Source: Pseudomonas sp. CCC3.1
Lineage (GTDB): Bacteria; Pseudomonadota; Gammaproteobacteria; Pseudomonadales; Pseudomonadaceae
Reading direction: 5' to 3'
Assembly (NCBI RefSeq): GCF_034347405.1
Contig: NZ_CP133778.1
Location: 5,244,501-5,308,500, forward strand
Length of the DNA stretch: 64,000 bases
The position numbers were made by a program, and so were the translations under genes. Of this stretch, positions 60,188-64,000 are shown one piece after another (the stretch's first letter is position 1; every line of letters begins with the position of its first letter). Below the pieces are notes generated by a model. The model did no database searches. It was not told the DNA's origin and worked only from the letters and a program-made list of their open reading frames with translations.

Positions 60188-60225
60188 GCACAAAAAAACC
60201 GACTCAAGGGTCGGTTTTTTTGTGC
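60188..60225. terminator. Bidirectional intrinsic terminator
   Basis: GCACAAAAAAACCGAC-tcaagg-GTCGGTTTTTTTGTGC, a long stem flanked by A7/T7 runs, terminating the plus-strand MFS gene and the minus-strand acyltransferase. The 126 bp beyond it are AT-rich and hold a perfect DnaA box (60337-60345). Confidence 0.92.
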
Positions 60226-60351
60226 GCTTAGAAAAACTTATGCACGTTTTTCGCTAAACAGTAATTCCTAGAAATAAGTATTTAAATCATGAGGTTATGA
60301 CTGTTTTTACAAAGAAATCCAAAACTTGTGCACACGTTATCCACAATTCGC

Positions 60352-61122
60352 TCAGATGACGGTTGTCTCTGCTGGCGCGGCCACAGGCGGCAGCGAACCC
60401 ATCGCCCGTTGAGCGTCTTCATTCCAGGCTTGCACCCGGTCATTGAGCTCAGCAATGGCCCGCGGGCCGCTGCCGTTGGCGTACATCGGCTCACCGATCA
60501 CCAGCTCAATCGTGCCTGGGCGTTTGGCCCAGCCAGTCTTGGGCCAGAACTTGCCCGCATTGTGGGCAATCGGCAGTACCGGCAACTCGGCGTTGACCGC
60601 CAGCGCTGTACCGCCCCGGGAAAACTTGCCGACCTGCCCGAACGGCACACGTGTGCCCTCTGGAAAAATCAGCACCCAAACGTTGTCCTTGAGCAGCTCA
60701 TCACCCTTCTTGGCGATGTGCTTGAGCGCTGCTTTCGGGTTCTCGCGGTCGATAGCAATCGGACGCAGCATCGCCATCGCCCAGCCAAAAAACGGCACGT
60801 ACAGCAGCTCGCGCTTGAGCACCTGGCTCAACGGCTGAAAGTAGGCCGAGAGAAAAAACGTCTCCCAGGTACTTTGGTGGTTGGCCAGAATCACGCACGG
60901 GCGTTCAGGGATGTGCTCAGCCCCGGTGACCTTAACGTCGATGCCCAAAAATACCCGCGTCAGCCACAACGCGCAGCGGCACCAATACACGTTGATAAAG
61001 CGATAACGCGCAGGAAAGGACAAAAAGGGAGCGACAAAAAAACTCAGTGAGCACCACAGCAGAGAGCTGGTGCCCAGCAGCAGGTAAAAGAAAAAAGTTC
61101 TGATGGCCTGCAGTATCGACAT
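60352..61122 (-). CDS. 1-acyl-sn-glycerol-3-phosphate acyltransferase (lysophospholipid acyltransferase)
   Basis: A 256-residue inner-membrane PlsC-family enzyme. Hydrophobic N-terminus 'MSILQAIRTFFFYLLLGTSSLLWCSLSFFVAPFL', motif I as NHQSTWE (usual HX4D varied to HX4E), 'MLRPIAIDREN', motif III 'WVLIFPEGTRVPFG' and 'PVLPIAHNAG'. It transfers an acyl chain to lysophosphatidic acid or a related lysolipid. ATG 61122 is chosen; an extension to 61161 has no family similarity. In other pseudomonads this gene follows gyrB directly. Confidence 0.92.
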   Translation of the reverse strand: MSILQAIRTFFFYLLLGTSSLLWCSLSFFVAPFLSFPARYRFINVYWCRCALWLTRVFLGIDVKVTGAEHIPERPCVILANHQSTWETFFLSAYFQPLSQVLKRELLYVPFFGWAMAMLRPIAIDRENPKAALKHIAKKGDELLKDNVWVLIFPEGTRVPFGQVGKFSRGGTALAVNAELPVLPIAHNAGKFWPKTGWAKRPGTIELVIGEPMYANGSGPRAIAELNDRVQAWNEDAQRAMGSLPPVAAPAETTVI

Positions 61123-61199
61123 AGCGACTTTTACCGTTGCGGATAAAACACGATTGAACAACCCGACGCACAGCGAACTGGCGTGTGTTCAAACCTGCT

Positions 61200-61736
61200 T
61201 TATTTGTGGATAAGTTCTGCGGCGACTGCCGCCAGATCGTCAAATATTAAGGTATTAACCGGTAACACTTTGGTCAAAGTTTGTAGGCCTTTTCCGGTTT
61301 TTACCAAAACGGGCTGAGAATCGACGGCTTGTGCAGCCTGTAAGTCACCCAAACTGTCACCGACAAACCAGCATTTGGTCAGATCTGTACCGTAATGCTC
61401 AGCGATTGTGCGCAACATGCCCGGCTTTGGCTTGCGGCACGCGCAGCCTTCGTCGGGCCCGTGAGGGCAATACACCACCAGCCCAAGCTCGCCGCCCTGC
61501 TCGGCCACCAACGCGCGCAGGCGTGCGTGCATGGCGTCCAGCGTGGCGATGTCGTAATAGCCGCGGGCAATGCCGGACTGGTTGGTCGCGACGGCGACCG
61601 TCCAGCCCGCCTTGCTCAACTGCGCGATGGCCTCAATCGCGCCGGGGAGCGGGATCCACTCCTCGACAGACTTGATGTAAGCGTCGGAGTCAGCATTTAT
61701 GACCCCGTCCCGATCGAGAATCAGCAGTTTCAACAT
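61200..61736 (-). CDS. gmhB: D-glycero-beta-D-manno-heptose 1,7-bisphosphate 7-phosphatase
   Basis: A 178-residue HAD-family phosphatase of LPS heptose synthesis. 'LLILDRDGVINADSDAYIKS' (nucleophile D-R-D), 'VATNQSGIARGYY', zinc-binding 'YCPHGPDEGCACRKPKPGML' and 'CWFVGDSLGDLQAAQA'. It lies 7 bp after glyS and is translated with it. Confidence 0.95.
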   Translation of the reverse strand: MLKLLILDRDGVINADSDAYIKSVEEWIPLPGAIEAIAQLSKAGWTVAVATNQSGIARGYYDIATLDAMHARLRALVAEQGGELGLVVYCPHGPDEGCACRKPKPGMLRTIAEHYGTDLTKCWFVGDSLGDLQAAQAVDSQPVLVKTGKGLQTLTKVLPVNTLIFDDLAAVAAELIHK

Positions 61737-61743
61737 TTGGCCC

Positions 61744-63798
61744 TTAGCTCAGCAACGAAATATCAGCAACGCCCAGGAACAGGCTGCGCAAGCGCGCCAG
61801 CAGCGCGTAGCGGTTGGCGCGCACACTGGCGTCTTCAGCGTTGATCATCACCGCTTCAAAGAACGCATCCACCGGCTCGCGCAGCGAGGCCAGACGGGTC
61901 AGTGCTTCGTTGTACTGACGGGCAGCTGCCATCGGTTGTACCGCTTCGTCAGCCTTTTGAATGGCCGAGTACAGCGAGAACTCGCTGGCGTTGTCGAAGA
62001 ACTTGGCTTCAACGTTGGTCGAAATCTTGCCTTCAACCTTGCTCAGCAGGTTCGATACGCGCTTGTTCACTGCGGCCAGTGCAGCGGCTTCCGGCAATTG
62101 GCGGAACGCCTGAACAGCTTGTACGCGCTGATCGAAGTCCAGTGCCGAACGCGGCTGCAACGCACGTACCGACAGGTAAGTCGCCACGTCCACGCCTTCG
62201 TCTTCGTAACGTGCACGCAGACGGTCGAAGATGAATTCCAGCACTTGATCCGCCAAACCGGCCGACTTGATCTTGGCGCCGAACGCTGACACGGCGAAAT
62301 TCACCGCTTCGGTCAGGTCTAGGTCGAGCTTCTTGTCGATCAGAATGCGCAAGATACCCAGCGCTGCGCGACGCAGTGCGTACGGGTCTTTGCTGCCGGT
62401 AGGCAGCATGCCGATACCGAAAATGCCGACCAGAGTGTCGAGCTTGTCGGCGATGGCCACCGCTGCACCGGTCAGGGTGGTCGGCAGTTCAGCGCCAGCA
62501 CCGCGCGGCATGTACTGCTCATTCAGCGCCAGCGCGACATCTTCTGGCTCGCCATCGTTGAGGGCGTAGTAGTAACCGGCAATACCTTGCATTTCCGGGA
62601 ACTCGCCAACCATTTCGGTGGCAAGGTCGCACTTGGACAGCAAGCCTGCACGGGCTGCGCGCTGAGCGTCACCGCCAATGCGTGGCGCGATGAACGCGGA
62701 CAGCTTGGACACGCGCTCGGCCTTGTCGAAAACGCTGCCCAGTTGCGCCTGGAACACCACGTTTTGCAGGCGCAGGTTGAAGCTTTCCAGCGTCTGCTTT
62801 TTGTCTTGCTTGAAGAAGAACTCAGCATCGGTCAGACGCGGGCGAACCACTTTCTCGTTACCCGAGATGATTTGCTTCGGGTCTTTGCTCTCGATGTTGG
62901 CCACGGTGATAAAGCGCGGCAGCAGCTTGCCATCAACGTCCAGCAGGCAGAAATACTTCTGGTTGTCCTGCATGGTGGTGATCAGGGCTTCTTGCGGCAC
63001 ATCCAGGAAGCGCTCTTCGAACGAGCACACCAGCGGCACCGGCCATTCAACCAGTGCGGTCACTTCGTCGAGCAGGCTTGGCGGCACGATGGCTGTACCT
63101 TCCTGCATCGTGGCCAGTTCGGCCACACGCTTGGAAATCAGCTCGCGACGCTCATTGAAATCCGCCAGCACGTGAGCTTTGCGCAAGTCTTCGAGGTAGT
63201 TGGCAGGCGCGGTGATGCGCACGTTTTCCGGGTGGTGGAAACGGTGACCACGGGAGTCACGGCCCGCCTTTTGCGCAAGGATGGTGCAGTCGATAACGTC
63301 ATCGCCCAGCAGCATGACCAGCCATTGGGTTGGACGCACGAACTCTTCTTTGCGTGCACCCCAGCGCATGCGCTTAGGGATTGGCAGGTCGTTCAGCGAG
63401 TCTTCCACGATGGTCGGCAGCAGGCTGGCGGTCGGCTTGCCGACGATCACCTGGCTGAAACGCAGTTTTGGACCGCTTTGATCGATTTCGCTCAACTCAA
63501 CGCCGCACTTCTTGGCAAAACCAAGGGCTGCTTGAGTCGGGTTGCCTTCAGCGTCGAACGCGGCCTGACGTGGCGGGCCGTCGATGTTGATGCTGCGATC
63601 AGGCTGTTGCGTGTCGAGTTGGGTCAGCAGCACGGCCAGACGACGCGGTGCGGCATAGACTTTTTTCGCGCTGAAGTTCAGACCGGCGCTTTGCAGGCCT
63701 TTTTCGATACCGGCCAAAAATGCATCGGCCAGGGTATTGAGGGCTTTTGGCGGCAGTTCTTCAGTGCCCAGTTCAACCAGAAAATCTTGAGCACTCAT
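61744..63798 (-). CDS. glyS: Glycyl-tRNA synthetase beta subunit
   Basis: A 684-residue tRNA-binding subunit of the alpha2beta2 glycyl-tRNA synthetase. 'SAQDFLVELGTEELPPKALNTLADAFLAGIEKGL' N-terminus, 'RRLAVLLTQLDTQQPD', 'DPYALRRAALGILRILI', and a C-terminal anticodon-binding domain ending 'RLRSLFLGVADISLL'. Its ATG overlaps the glyQ stop (ATGA). Confidence 0.98.
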   Translation of the reverse strand: MSAQDFLVELGTEELPPKALNTLADAFLAGIEKGLQSAGLNFSAKKVYAAPRRLAVLLTQLDTQQPDRSINIDGPPRQAAFDAEGNPTQAALGFAKKCGVELSEIDQSGPKLRFSQVIVGKPTASLLPTIVEDSLNDLPIPKRMRWGARKEEFVRPTQWLVMLLGDDVIDCTILAQKAGRDSRGHRFHHPENVRITAPANYLEDLRKAHVLADFNERRELISKRVAELATMQEGTAIVPPSLLDEVTALVEWPVPLVCSFEERFLDVPQEALITTMQDNQKYFCLLDVDGKLLPRFITVANIESKDPKQIISGNEKVVRPRLTDAEFFFKQDKKQTLESFNLRLQNVVFQAQLGSVFDKAERVSKLSAFIAPRIGGDAQRAARAGLLSKCDLATEMVGEFPEMQGIAGYYYALNDGEPEDVALALNEQYMPRGAGAELPTTLTGAAVAIADKLDTLVGIFGIGMLPTGSKDPYALRRAALGILRILIDKKLDLDLTEAVNFAVSAFGAKIKSAGLADQVLEFIFDRLRARYEDEGVDVATYLSVRALQPRSALDFDQRVQAVQAFRQLPEAAALAAVNKRVSNLLSKVEGKISTNVEAKFFDNASEFSLYSAIQKADEAVQPMAAARQYNEALTRLASLREPVDAFFEAVMINAEDASVRANRYALLARLRSLFLGVADISLLS

Positions 63799-64000
63799 TG
63801 TGCAGCCTCCAACTTAGCCAACACTTCATCACGCAAATCAGGTGGAGCCATCGGGAAGCCCAGCTTGGCGCGTGCTTCGAGATACGCCTGCGCCACCGAA
63901 CGTGCCAGGGTCCGCACACGCAGGATGTACTGCTGGCGTGCCGTCACCGAAATAGCCCGGCGCGCGTCCAGCAGGTTGAAGGTGTGCGATGCCTTGAGCA
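63795..64000 (-). CDS. glyQ: Glycyl-tRNA synthetase alpha subunit, C-terminal part (cut by window edge)
   Basis: The last 67 residues are visible: 'LKASHTFNLLDARRAISVTA' followed by 'RQQYILRVRTLARSVAQAYL' and a final 'DEVLAKLEAAQ', the conserved GlyQ C-terminus. The stop TGA overlaps the glyS ATG. The gene continues beyond 64000. Confidence 0.95.
   Translation of the reverse strand, partial: LKASHTFNLLDARRAISVTARQQYILRVRTLARSVAQAYLEARAKLGFPMAPPDLRDEVLAKLEAAQ

Overview
This 64 kb window is the replication-origin region of a Pseudomonas chromosome, most likely of the P. fluorescens/P. putida lineage. The evidence is the gene order rpmH-oriC-dnaA-dnaN-recF-gyrB on one side and rnpA-yidD-yidC-mnmE-mnmG-rsmG-parA-parB-atpIBEFHAGDC-glmU-(DeoR)-glmS on the other, near-textbook Pseudomonas protein sequences, a parS site in the 3' end of recF, and Pseudomonas-type REP repeats. 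No rRNA, tRNA, CRISPR array, IS element or prophage was seen.

Layout. 1-3.2 kb: end of a DUF3617 gene, cardiolipin synthase and cyclopropane fatty acid synthase (membrane lipids). 3.2-9.2 kb: an operon of three SPFH (HflK/HflC-like) membrane proteins, one with a histidine-rich N-terminus and one broken by a frameshift, ending in a P1B-type metal ATPase. 9.3-13.3 kb: an Lrp regulator with a LysE-type exporter, a serine hydrolase and an OprD-type porin. 13.4-25.7 kb: an accessory catabolic region. It holds a dedicated biotin carboxylase/carrier pair, the PxpA/B/C (5-oxoprolinase) proteins, a PLP dehydratase, two LysR regulators, two MFS transporters, a VOC enzyme, a YcsI/DUF1445 protein (D-glutamate cyclase-related) and a RidA homologue. 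25.8-42.2 kb: glmS, glmU, the complete F1Fo ATP synthase operon, parAB, rsmG and mnmG. 42.2-53.7 kb: mnmE, yidC, yidD, rnpA, rpmH, oriC, dnaA, dnaN, recF, gyrB. 53.7-60.2 kb: a second accessory block containing a YgjP-like protease remnant, a XRE-ImmA/PIN pair resembling a toxin-antitoxin module, and a LysR-GMC oxidoreductase-MFS trio. 60.3-64 kb: the core genes lysophospholipid acyltransferase, gmhB, glyS and the end of glyQ.

The most interesting signal is regulatory. A perfect 19-bp palindrome, TGTTCA-N7-TGAACA, occurs at 18869, 19953 and 22972. Two copies sit in promoters that also share a downstream CGAT-N-ATT-N-TT-N-GATAGACACC block at identical spacing, and a diverged fourth copy lies upstream of the first MFS gene. 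This ties the dehydratase-PxpBCA-BCCP-BC operon and the YcsI-MFS-RidA operon into one apparent LysR-controlled regulon. The encoded enzymes look like a split biotin-dependent carboxylase/hydrolase of urea-carboxylase-like architecture acting on 5-oxoproline or a related cyclic/D-amino-acid compound. That function is inference.

Other signals are a second DnaA-box cluster between mnmG and mnmE, about twenty perfect TTATCCACA boxes spread through the core genes but none noticed between about 10.3 and 26.5 kb, a second near-parS sequence inside recF, and an unoccupied attTn7 region downstream of glmS.
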